A stretch of 35,450 nucleotides of DNA. Origin: a bacterium. GTDB taxonomy: Bacteria; CG2-30-53-67. A program made the translations under genes and the position numbers. The notes beneath the pieces are model-generated. The model saw only the letters and a program-made list of their open reading frames with translations. It was not told where the DNA came from and searched no databases. The stretch spans positions 1 to 35,450 of the forward strand of contig CAKKPE010000155.1 of NCBI GenBank assembly GCA_919901565.1. Reading direction: 5' to 3'. This document shows positions 22,477-29,933 of the stretch, in pieces (within the stretch, counting starts at the first letter, position 1; every line of letters starts with the position of its first letter).

Positions 22477-23322
22477 TTATCTCCTGACACGCTCCTGGAA
22501 TGCGGCCCGGATCTGTCGGGTTATGGGGCCGATATTCAGCTTTTTCCGCTCAATCCAGCCTGCCGGCATGATCTCGTAGGTTGTATTGGTCAGAAAGACC
22601 TCGTCTGCGGTCTCGAGATCCTCAGGCAGAAAGAGCCCTTGCTTGACGGGGATATCTTTTTCCATGGCAATTTCCAGGGCCACCTTTCTTGAGATCCCGT
22701 CGAGGATTCCGGAAGATAATGCCGGCGTAAAAAGGATCCGTTCCTTTACAAAGAATATATTGCTGACCGTTCCTTCGGTCAGGAATCCGTCATGATTCAG
22801 GAGGATCCCTTCATCGGCCCCGGCTCTTTTGGCCTCGATCTTTGCCAGGATATGGTTGAGGAAATTTGTTGACTTGATGTTTGGATCGATTGCTTCGGGG
22901 AGGATTTTTTTAACATGGACCAATGTGATCCTTATCCCGTCCTTATACATCTCTTCCGGGTAGCCGTTAAAGGGTCGTGTCAGCACAGTAATGGTGGGTT
23001 TTAAGCAGAGATCAGGATCGAGACCGGGAGGCCCAACCCCTCTGGAGACGGAAAGGCGCAGTACGGCGTCCTTGCATTCGTTGGCAGCCAGACATCTATT
23101 CAGGATCTTCGTGAGGGTAGGCCGGTCCCAGGGCATGGAGAGGCAGATCCTGCGGGCAGATTCAAACAGACGGTCGAGGTGGTCCATGATTCGAAAGATG
23201 CGGCCGGAGTAGGATCGAAGGGTTTCAAAGATGCCGTCCCCGTAAAGAAAACCATGGTCGAAGACCGAGATCCTGGCATTCTCTTCCGTGAAAAACTCTC
23301 CATTGATGAAAACCTTGGACAT
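22477..23322 (-). CDS. Class IV PLP-dependent aminotransferase (IlvE / D-amino acid transaminase / PabC family)
   Basis: 281 residues, the usual length for the fold-type IV family. Marks: FDHGFLYGDGIFETLRSYSG near the start, catalytic Lys150 in DPNIKSTNFLNHILAKIEAKRAGADEGILLN (the lysine forms the PLP Schiff base), Glu183 in GFLTEGTVSNIFFV (contacts the pyridine nitrogen), and LPEDLETADEVFLTNTTYEIMPAGWIE. The last block and the TNTTYEI ending resemble branched-chain or D-amino acid transaminases; 4-amino-4-deoxychorismate lyase (PabC) is a real alternative, and residues visible here do not decide. ATG follows GGGGTTCCT. It stands alone; its likely promoter overlaps the adjacent AT-rich repeat. 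Confidence 0.9.
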   Translation of the reverse strand: MSKVFINGEFFTEENARISVFDHGFLYGDGIFETLRSYSGRIFRIMDHLDRLFESARRICLSMPWDRPTLTKILNRCLAANECKDAVLRLSVSRGVGPPGLDPDLCLKPTITVLTRPFNGYPEEMYKDGIRITLVHVKKILPEAIDPNIKSTNFLNHILAKIEAKRAGADEGILLNHDGFLTEGTVSNIFFVKERILFTPALSSGILDGISRKVALEIAMEKDIPVKQGLFLPEDLETADEVFLTNTTYEIMPAGWIERKKLNIGPITRQIRAAFQERVRR

Positions 23323-23391
23323 AGGAACCCCATAACCGAAGGCGGCTTCTGCTGTGAAAGAAAGGTTCTTTCGTAAGAAATTTGTATGGCT

Positions 23392-23419
23392 ATTATATAA
23401 GTTAAAGATAAAAAATCAA
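23392..23419 (-). promoter_or_regulatory. Possible promoter for the aminotransferase, -35 box inside a repeat element
   Basis: Minus-strand TTGATT (23414-23419) and TATAAT (23392-23397) with a 16-base spacer, 70 bases upstream of the ATG. The -10 is perfect; the -35 is two mismatches from consensus and belongs to the arm of the AT-rich element. Confidence 0.4.
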
Positions 23420-23621
23420 AGATCAAAATGACAGAGAAAAAATAAAAAATGAATATCAATAAGGGTTCTGATGGGGAGCTTATGTCTTGAATGCAAGTCA
23501 GGCTTTGCACCAGTCTTAGCTTTCTGCTAAGCTCCAAGCTACGCCTCGGCACGAAAGAGGCTGCGCCATTTTTATATTTTGATTTGTCATTTTGATTTTT
23601 TATCTTTGATCTTTGATTCTT
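23400..23621. repeat. AT-rich dispersed inverted-repeat element, copy 2
   Basis: About 222 bp. The left arm (23400-23459, containing AATCAAAGATCAAAATGACA) and right arm (23568-23621, containing TGTCATTTTGATTTTTTATC) are near reverse complements. Both arms match the element at 2587-2802 in the opposite orientation. The inner ~105 bp differ from that copy apart from a short GGTTCTGA-TG block and a GGCACGAA string. An internal hairpin is formed by GAGCTTA...TAAGCTC-type segments around 23477-23533. No gene is visible inside. The rest of the intergenic gap to 23698 shows nothing further. Confidence 0.75.
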
Positions 23622-23698
23622 AAGGGGTGCAAGAGAACCTTTGATTCCCAATTTATGCGTAGCTCATCTTAAACACGAAAGAAACAAAAGAAAAGAGC

Positions 23699-24631
23699 TC
23701 AACCTCTGTAAATTTTATAATGACTACCTTCCATGCTTTTAACCTTCTTTTTGACCTGGGCGACCCTATGGCCGATCTCTGAAAGGTTCTGAAAGGAATT
23801 ATTCTCGTTTAACACCACAGCGATGGATATGCTCATGATGGAGAACTTCTTTTTTATTCCAGACCGGTCCACAGCCGTAAACCCGCCTTGTGCGAGATGT
23901 CTGGGCTGATAGTGGGAACGGATTTTATCATCGAACTCCCGGATGATCTTCTGACAGATGATTTCTGCACGATTAGGCTGGGTGATCACAAGAAAGTCGT
24001 CCCCGCCTATATGGCCGATGAAGTCGCCCTCGCCCCCTTCCAAAATCACGACGCCGGCTATGATCCGTCCTGTCATCTGGATCACCTTGTTGGCCGAATC
24101 GAATCCGTATGTATCCGCATAAGCCTTGAAGTCGTCCAGGTCCGGGTAGCAGATCGCAAAGGGCTCTCCCTGGTCGAGCCTTCTCAGGATCTCCCTCTCC
24201 ACAGCAGCATTGCCGGGCAGGTTGGTGGTTGGATTCCTGTCCGCTTCCCGGACCGTATGGCGGATCAACGCATGCACCCTGGCGACCAGTTCCCTGTTGT
24301 CAAAGGGTTTGCAGAGATAATCGTCGGCTCCGGCCTCGAGACCGTGCACCCTGTCTTCCACGTTGGTCATGGCGGAAAGCATCAGTATCGGGATCCTGGA
24401 GAGAAAGATGTTCTTCTTGATCTGTTCGCAGATTTCCAATCCGTTGATCTCAGGCATGTTGATATCCAGAATCAGCAGGTCGGGCGTCCCCTGTTCGATG
24501 ATTTTTAGGGCATCGATCCCGGAACGGGTGATGATGCAGTCGTATCCGGACCGGCTCAGGACAAAATGGACCAGTTGGAGGATGTGGTCTTCGTCATCTA
24601 CGGCCAGGACCCTGTATTTTTTTATAACCAT
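23699..24631 (-). CDS. Response regulator with degenerate GGDEF domain (GGDDF)
   Basis: 310 residues. An N-terminal receiver (1-~122) has DDE at 12-14, phospho-acceptor Asp56 in LLILDINMPEINGLE and Lys108 in YLCKPF. The C-terminal half is GGDEF-like: NPTTNLPGNAAVEREI, then YPDLDDFKAYADTYGFDSANKVI (metal-site and substrate region), and signature GHIGGDDFLVI with GGDDF at 209-213. The fourth signature position is Asp, not the usual Glu, and no RxxD inhibitory site precedes it. Cyclase activity is therefore doubtful; signal binding or scaffolding is possible. GGGAGAACCAC precedes the ATG. It lies 64 bp downstream of relA/spoT on the same strand and may be read through from that operon. Confidence 0.88.
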   Translation of the reverse strand: MVIKKYRVLAVDDEDHILQLVHFVLSRSGYDCIITRSGIDALKIIEQGTPDLLILDINMPEINGLEICEQIKKNIFLSRIPILMLSAMTNVEDRVHGLEAGADDYLCKPFDNRELVARVHALIRHTVREADRNPTTNLPGNAAVEREILRRLDQGEPFAICYPDLDDFKAYADTYGFDSANKVIQMTGRIIAGVVILEGGEGDFIGHIGGDDFLVITQPNRAEIICQKIIREFDDKIRSHYQPRHLAQGGFTAVDRSGIKKKFSIMSISIAVVLNENNSFQNLSEIGHRVAQVKKKVKSMEGSHYKIYRG

Positions 24632-24695
24632 GTGGTTCTCCCGCTTTTAAATAGCGATCCTGTACAGGAAAGAAATCCTGTTTTGCGCGGTGAGG

Positions 24696-26891
24696 TTACG
24701 ATTCCGTCATCCGTTTCACCTCGAGGACCTCCTTGACCTGGGAGATGGCATGAAGGATCCGGTCCAGATCCTGTCTGTTACGGATCTCCAGTTCGAAGAT
24801 GCAGATGGAACGGCCATCCTTCCTTGTACGGATATCCGCTGCACTGATATTGACGTTCTCGGAAGAGATCCTTGCACTGATATTGGCGAGGATCCCGGGG
24901 CGGTTGGTGGTCAGGACCGATATTCGGACCTGGTGGATTCTCTCTTCCTTGAGGTCCCACTCCACCTCCACGATACGCTCGGAATGAACTGCGCCGCCTC
25001 CGACATTGAAACAGTCCATCTTGTGGATGGATACCCCCTTGCCCCTTGTAATGAAACCGATGATTTCGTCACCGGGAACGGGGTTGCAGCATTTGGAGAA
25101 ATGAACCAGGATATCCCCGATACCATGGATCTTGATTCCGTCGATGTGTATTTTCCCGGTCTTCCTGGGTTTCACAGGGATGGGCTCGGGAGCTGCCTCA
25201 GGGAGTATACGGTTCAGGATCTGCTTTGCTGAGAGCTTGCCGAATCCCACTGCATTGATCATCTTTTCCAGTTGGGCAAAACCGAGATCAGAAGCCGCCT
25301 TCTGGATCTCGGCGGACTTCAGAACCCTGGATAGCACGAGGCCGTGTTTCCGGGCCTCTCTCTCCAGGATCTCGTGTCCAAGGGATAGGCTGCGATTCTG
25401 TTCTTCCTGTGTCAGGAAATGGCTGATCCGGTTCCTGGCTTTGGTTGTTTTTACAAGCTTCAGCCAGTCTTTGCTGGGAGTCTGGTTTTTTGAAGTGAGG
25501 ATTTCCACGGTATCGCCGGTTTTTAAGGCGGTTTTCAGGGAGACGATCCGGTTGTTGACCTTGGCGCCGGTGCAGTGGTTCCCGACATCGGAGTGAATGC
25601 TGTAGGCGAAGTCCAGCGGGGTGGAACCGCTGGAAAGTTCCTTGATGTCTCCGGTCGGAGTAAAAACATAGACCGATTCTTCGAAAAGGTCGGTCTTCAC
25701 ACTTTCCATGAACTCACGGGGGCTCTTCAGCTCCTGCTGCCATTCCAGGAGCTGCCTGAGCCAGGCGAACTTGTGCTCGGTTGAGATGGAAGTCTTGATC
25801 CCCTCCTTGTACTTCCAGTGCGCCGCAATACCCGCTTCGGCGATCCGGTGCATCTCCTGGGTCCTGATCTGGAATTCCACGTTCTGGCCGTCAGGGCCCA
25901 TGACCGTGGTGTGAAGGGACTGGTACATATTGGACTTGGGGACGCCGATATAATCCTTGAACCTGCCGGGGATCGGTTTCCACATGGAGTGGATCATGCC
26001 GAGAATGGCATAGCATCGGGTATTGGTGTCTGTGATGATCCTCAGTGCAATGAGATCGAAAAGATCATCAAAAGATAGACCGCGTTTCAGGATCTTCTGG
26101 TATATGCTGTAGAAATGCTTGTGACGCCCATCAATCTCACCGGGGATCCCCTGGGCGGCCATCTCCTTTTTGACCATGTCGGTTACTTTGTCGATATAGG
26201 CACTCCGCTCTTTCCTGTCCTGCGGCACGCGCTCTTCGAGTTCCTTGTATACGGATGGATGGAGTACCTTCAAACAGAGGTCTTCCATCTCACTCTTGAT
26301 CAGAGCGATACCCAGGCGGTTGGCAAGAGGCGCATAGATCTCCAGGGTCTCCTGGGCGATTTCGTTCTGTGTGGTTTCATCAAAACGGCCGATCCTCCTC
26401 ATCACCTGGAGGCGTTTGGCAAGGTTCAGCAAGACGACCCGGAGATCCTGGGCCATGGACAGGATCATCTTCCGGAAGTTTTCAGCCTGTTCTTCGATCC
26501 GTTTTTTGAACCGGATCTGGCTGGTGCGGGCCACGTTCTTCACCAGGCTGCCGACTTCATCCCCGAATTGTTCCCGGACCTGATCTGCGGTGCGGTATCC
26601 CTGAGCGGTGAGATTTTCCACCAGAGCCACAATGATGGTCTCTTCGTCTGCATGGAGTTCTGCAAGGATCTGTGCCGTCTCCAAGGCGTCTTCTATACTG
26701 ACAGCGTGTTTGTCCTCTTTGGTGACCGGGGTGCTCTCCTTCAGATACTCAAAGGCCTTGAGAATCCTTGCCGGGTCCAGTTCCGGATTGTTCCGGGCCA
26801 GCAAATCAAGCAGGGATTTCAGGGGATCCTTCTCTATGGGAATGGATGAGCCCCCTTGTGTTTTCAATGAATAGTCCGGTTTCATTCTCAT
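24696..26891 (-). CDS. relA: RelA/SpoT-family (p)ppGpp synthetase with degenerate hydrolase domain
   Basis: 731 residues, standard long-RSH plan. The N-terminal HD region (about 60-200) has lost its metal motif: where active enzymes read LLHDxxED, this one has VALVENLTAQ (88-97), the preceding conserved His is absent, and LADRLHNM is LAKRLQVM (157-164). Hydrolysis of (p)ppGpp is therefore improbable. The synthetase domain looks intact: SFDDLFDLIALRI, RFKDYIGVPKSNMYQSLHTTV, VEFQIRTQEMH, AEAGIAAHWKYKEG. It carries RFKD (310-313), the motif usual in bifunctional enzymes, not EFDD of monofunctional RelA. TGS (about 405-470), a CC/zinc-finger segment (FSKCCNPVPGDEIIGF) and an ACT domain follow. 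ATG overlaps the recG stop by four bases (ATGA); ATG at 26885 is an alternative. Confidence 0.93.
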   Translation of the reverse strand: MRMKPDYSLKTQGGSSIPIEKDPLKSLLDLLARNNPELDPARILKAFEYLKESTPVTKEDKHAVSIEDALETAQILAELHADEETIIVALVENLTAQGYRTADQVREQFGDEVGSLVKNVARTSQIRFKKRIEEQAENFRKMILSMAQDLRVVLLNLAKRLQVMRRIGRFDETTQNEIAQETLEIYAPLANRLGIALIKSEMEDLCLKVLHPSVYKELEERVPQDRKERSAYIDKVTDMVKKEMAAQGIPGEIDGRHKHFYSIYQKILKRGLSFDDLFDLIALRIITDTNTRCYAILGMIHSMWKPIPGRFKDYIGVPKSNMYQSLHTTVMGPDGQNVEFQIRTQEMHRIAEAGIAAHWKYKEGIKTSISTEHKFAWLRQLLEWQQELKSPREFMESVKTDLFEESVYVFTPTGDIKELSSGSTPLDFAYSIHSDVGNHCTGAKVNNRIVSLKTALKTGDTVEILTSKNQTPSKDWLKLVKTTKARNRISHFLTQEEQNRSLSLGHEILEREARKHGLVLSRVLKSAEIQKAASDLGFAQLEKMINAVGFGKLSAKQILNRILPEAAPEPIPVKPRKTGKIHIDGIKIHGIGDILVHFSKCCNPVPGDEIIGFITRGKGVSIHKMDCFNVGGGAVHSERIVEVEWDLKEERIHQVRISVLTTNRPGILANISARISSENVNISAADIRTRKDGRSICIFELEIRNRQDLDRILHAISQVKEVLEVKRMTES

Positions 26892-29059
26892 CCTACACGA
26901 ATCAGTTCAGACTTTTCTGCATATCGCCTCCGTATCTCGGAGATGAGACGTTGATTTTCAGGGTTTTGAAGCAGGGGATCCTGTCCGACCCGTGAGAACG
27001 CTTCTTTGCGGGCGGCTTCCAGTATCCGGATGTCCCGGATGATATTTCCCATCCTCAAGTCAGGCATGCCCGACTGCCTCTTGCCGAAAAACTCTCCGGG
27101 GCCCCGGATTGCAAGGTCTTCCTCTGCGATTTCAAAACCGTTCGAGGTCTTTTTCATAATGGAGAGCCTTCTTGACGCCTCTTCAGTCATCCGTCCGGAA
27201 GCAGCGAGGTAGCAGGTGGAAGGGTATCCGGCCCGTCCCACTCTTCCCCTGAGCTGGTGGAGTTGTGCAAGACCGAACCTCTCGGCATGTTCGATCAGCA
27301 TGACCGTGGCATTCGGGACGTCGATTCCAACCTCCACAACGGTCGTCGCGACCAGGATTTGAAGGGCTTTTTGTTTGAATGCCTCCATGATCTTCTCTTT
27401 TTCATCGGGCCGCATCCTGCCGTGAAGGAGACCGACGCTGCGATGAGGGAAGATCTCCCTGGCCAGGTGTTCCGACATCTCCTTGGCCGCGGCAAGGTCG
27501 CTTTTTTCCGTCTCCTCAATCAATGGATAGACGATGAAGGCCTGGCGCCCTTCCCGAATCTCCCGGTCTATGTGCCTATAGACTTTCTGCCTTTCTTTGC
27601 CCCGGATGATCTCTGTTTTTACAGGAGAACGGCCGGAAGGCATTTCGTCGATCACCGAGATATCCAGATCCCCGTATACCGTCAGCGAGAGGGAACGGGG
27701 GATCGGTGTTGCCGTCATGACCAGAAGATCCGGCACCCGTCCCTTTTGCATGAGGGTGGAACGCTGGATCACGCCGAACCGGTGCTGTTCATCGATGATG
27801 ACCAGTCCGAGTTTTTGAAAAGCCACTTCTTTCTGGATAAGGGCCTGGGTGCCCACCACCACATCAATCTCCCCCTGCCGGATCTTTTTCCTGAGCTTTT
27901 CTTTTTCCTTAACCCTGACAAGACGTGACAGGAGAGCGGTCTTTTTCCCGAGCATATCAAAAAAACCATGGAAATGAAAGTAAAGCTGTTCCGCCAGGAT
28001 CTCGGTAGGGGCCATGACCGCCACCTGGTACCCGTTTTCCATGGCAATCCCTGCCGTGACTGCCGCAACAACGGTCTTTCCGCACCCTACATCCCCCTGG
28101 AGAAGCCGGCTCATCTGTATGGGCCGGCCCATGTCGCGCTTGATCTCGCTGATCACCCGTTTTTGCGCAGAGGTCAAAGGGAAGGATAGGTTTTGAATCA
28201 GGTCCTTCTCAGCACTAGTATTGACCTGAAATGAAATTCCGCGGACCGCTTCGCTCCTCCCTTTCCGGTGCATGGCCAGGAGCATCTGCAGGAAGAGAAA
28301 TTCCTCGAAGATCATCCGCTTGTGATAACGGCTCCTGCCGGCATTCAGGACCTCCACCGTGACGTCCGTGCCGGGGAAGTGGAGGTTGAATACAGAGTCC
28401 CGGCGTTCAGGGAGATGGTACGTTGTAATGATTTCTTCAGGAAGACATTCCTCAACCTCACTCAGGTGGGATTCGAGGAGATGATAAAGGATGGTACGGA
28501 TACGGCGCTGTGTCAGGCCCGCAGTCGTATGGTAGATGGGTACGATCCGGTTGGTATGTATGGTCTCTTCGTCCCCCTCCATAAGGATCTCGTATTCCGG
28601 GTTCTCCATCTCGATGGCATGGTTGAATGGGCCCCGTTTCACTTTCCCGCTGAGGATCACTTTCTGGCCGGCCTGAAAAACCTTTTTCAGGTAGGCCTGG
28701 TTGAACCATTTGGCCGTGATCCATCCTGAGCGGTCCTCGATCAGAATCTGAAGGATGCGGAACCTTTTTCTGGGGGTGGTGGTGAGGTCCACGTTTTTTA
28801 CCACCCCCTGAACCGTGACAAAACCGTCTTCAGGCAGTTCTGCGATCTGATGGAGATTCCTGCGGTCTTCATACCGGTATGGAAAGGAAAAAAGCAGATC
28901 TTCCACGGTATGGATGTCGAGTTTGGCCAGCAGGGCGGCTATGCGGGCACCTACCCCTTTGACGTATCGGACAGGGTGGGAAAGGACGAAGTCGGGGGTG
29001 ACGGGATCTTTGGAGGTCAAAGAATGATCCAACTGTTCATGAATTTCGCTCATAGGCAT
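26888..29059 (-). CDS. recG: ATP-dependent DNA helicase RecG
   Basis: 723 residues. RecG reverses stalled replication forks and processes branched DNA. The N-terminal HPVRYVKGVGARIAALLAKL (helix-hairpin-helix-like) is followed by the wedge OB domain (GFVTVQGVVKNVDL, then ILIEDRSGWITAKWFNQAYLKKVF). Superfamily 2 motifs run in order: LLQGDVGCGKTVVAA (Walker A), APTEILAEQ, VVGTQALI, IIDEQHRFGV (DEQH), TATPIPRSL, SVGLLHGRM, VVEVGIDVPNATVM and QLHQLRGRVGRAGYPSTCYL. The C-terminal SIMKKTSNGFEIAEEDLAIRGPGEFFGKRQSG is diagnostic. GGGGAA precedes the ATG. Gene order DUF1858-recG-relA is compact (51 bp, then overlap). Confidence 0.97.
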   Translation of the reverse strand: MPMSEIHEQLDHSLTSKDPVTPDFVLSHPVRYVKGVGARIAALLAKLDIHTVEDLLFSFPYRYEDRRNLHQIAELPEDGFVTVQGVVKNVDLTTTPRKRFRILQILIEDRSGWITAKWFNQAYLKKVFQAGQKVILSGKVKRGPFNHAIEMENPEYEILMEGDEETIHTNRIVPIYHTTAGLTQRRIRTILYHLLESHLSEVEECLPEEIITTYHLPERRDSVFNLHFPGTDVTVEVLNAGRSRYHKRMIFEEFLFLQMLLAMHRKGRSEAVRGISFQVNTSAEKDLIQNLSFPLTSAQKRVISEIKRDMGRPIQMSRLLQGDVGCGKTVVAAVTAGIAMENGYQVAVMAPTEILAEQLYFHFHGFFDMLGKKTALLSRLVRVKEKEKLRKKIRQGEIDVVVGTQALIQKEVAFQKLGLVIIDEQHRFGVIQRSTLMQKGRVPDLLVMTATPIPRSLSLTVYGDLDISVIDEMPSGRSPVKTEIIRGKERQKVYRHIDREIREGRQAFIVYPLIEETEKSDLAAAKEMSEHLAREIFPHRSVGLLHGRMRPDEKEKIMEAFKQKALQILVATTVVEVGIDVPNATVMLIEHAERFGLAQLHQLRGRVGRAGYPSTCYLAASGRMTEEASRRLSIMKKTSNGFEIAEEDLAIRGPGEFFGKRQSGMPDLRMGNIIRDIRILEAARKEAFSRVGQDPLLQNPENQRLISEIRRRYAEKSELIRVG

Positions 29060-29110
29060 ATGGGTTCCCCATTCATCAATAAGCGTGAGGGGAAACCCTG
29101 CACAAAGAGT

Positions 29111-29314
29111 TTAAGAATATTTGAACAACTTGTTGAGTTCTTTGATTAATTCAGCCACATCCACTCCGTGCGCGATGGCGCCCTGTTCGATGGTCTCACC
29201 GGCAGCTCCCATGCAGCCGATACAGCCCATTTCGTATTTGGCAAGGACTTCGGCGGCCTTGGGATGGGCCTGAATGGCCTGGATGAAGGACATATCTTTG
29301 GTAATCTTCGGCAT
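29111..29314 (-). CDS. DUF1858 small redox-disulfide protein
   Basis: 67 residues: MPKITKDMSFIQAIQAHPKAAEVLAKYEMGCIGCMGAAGETIEQGAIAHGVDVAELIKELNKLF. It matches the DUF1858 domain, also called the hybrid-cluster-protein-associated redox disulfide domain, with its CxxC pair in GCIGC followed by the TIEQGAxAHGVD helix. Members are small cytosolic thiol proteins of unknown detailed role, frequent in anaerobes and proposed to act in nitric oxide or redox stress. CAGGAG is well placed before the ATG. It is the first gene of the minus-strand unit leading to recG and relA; the head-to-head neighbour is rpmB. Confidence 0.92.
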   Translation of the reverse strand: MPKITKDMSFIQAIQAHPKAAEVLAKYEMGCIGCMGAAGETIEQGAIAHGVDVAELIKELNKLFKYS

Positions 29315-29353
29315 AACATCTCCTGTAGGCTTATAGGTGGTGAAAAAATTATC

Positions 29354-29382
29354 TTGCGATCACCGCTGTTCTATGATAAATT
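29354..29382 (+). promoter_or_regulatory. Possible promoter for rpmB
   Basis: TTGCGA (29354-29359) and TAAATT (29377-29382) with a 17-base spacer, 46 bases before the rpmB start. Both boxes are two mismatches from consensus. Confidence 0.4.
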
Positions 29383-29428
29383 TTCCAATGTTTTTATCTG
29401 CTCATGAGTATATTAAAGGAGACATTCC

Positions 29429-29620
29429 ATGTCAAGGAAATGTGAGATATGCGGCAAAGGGCGACTGGTCGGCAACAATGTCAGCCATGCCAATAACAGG
29501 ACCAAAAAGGTTTCATATCCAAATATTCAGAGTGTAAGGGCCGCTCATAATGGAAGCGTCAGGAAGATGAACGTCTGCACCCGATGCATCCGTTCAGGGA
29601 AGATCAAGAAGGCATCCTGA
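29429..29620 (+). CDS. rpmB: 50S ribosomal protein L28
   Basis: 63 residues, normal for the zinc-binding bacterial L28. [38 protein letters not shown] is classic; the four zinc ligands are the two CxxC pairs (CEICG near the start and [12 protein letters not shown] at the end). It is part of the large ribosomal subunit near the E site. AAAGGAGA precedes the ATG at good spacing. It is transcribed away from the DUF1858-recG unit. Confidence 0.97.
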   Translation: MSRKCEICGKGRLVGNNVSHANNRTKKVSYPNIQSVRAAHNGSVRKMNVCTRCIRSGKIKKAS

Positions 29621-29656
29621 GACGGTGTATATCCGGTACAGGAGGGGTATTGAACA

Positions 29657-29679
29657 GGCCGTGTCCCGGCCATTCGGTT
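29657..29679 (+). terminator. Weak hairpin terminator after rpmB
   Basis: GGCCG and CGGCC form a 5-bp stem with loop TGTCC, followed after a few bases by TTTT. It lies 37 bases past the rpmB stop. Confidence 0.4.
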
Positions 29680-29933
29680 TTCTCAGGGATACGGAATAAA
29701 AGAAAATCCATATTTTCATGGCCTCTTTGACCTTCCTGTTTTTGTCGAGCACCAGTTTGGGATCAATGCCGCAGACATTCTCACCTCGGTATTCACAACA
29801 CCTTCTCCTATTATTTTTTCTTTATGAGTGGAAAAACAGAAAAAAAAAGAACTGGTTATTCTGCGGTTCCTGCAGAAAGCGCAAGGACCGCTCACCAGTT
29901 TAAATTTTGTTTTATTGAAAGAGGGTGCAAGAC
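29680..29933. other. Intergenic region before mtaB, no confident gene
   Basis: About 250 bp without a supported gene. Two in-frame stretches are mildly protein-like. On the minus strand, near 29700-29800, CEYRGENVCGIDPKLVLDKNRKVKEAMK reads without a stop but has no start. On the plus strand, near 29829-29900, KKELVILRFLQKAQGPLTS resembles the first helices of a winged-helix protein, also without start or continuation. Either could be a gene remnant; chance is equally possible. Confidence 0.3.

Noticed and set aside
26115-26849. Plus-strand open frame of about 244 codons opposite relA
   Set aside because: Antisense shadow; relA domains are continuous on the minus strand.
29718-29903. Plus-strand 61-codon open frame before mtaB
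   Set aside because: Phe/Leu/Ser-rich then Lys-rich, no ribosome site, no recognisable domain; it fits intergenic sequence.
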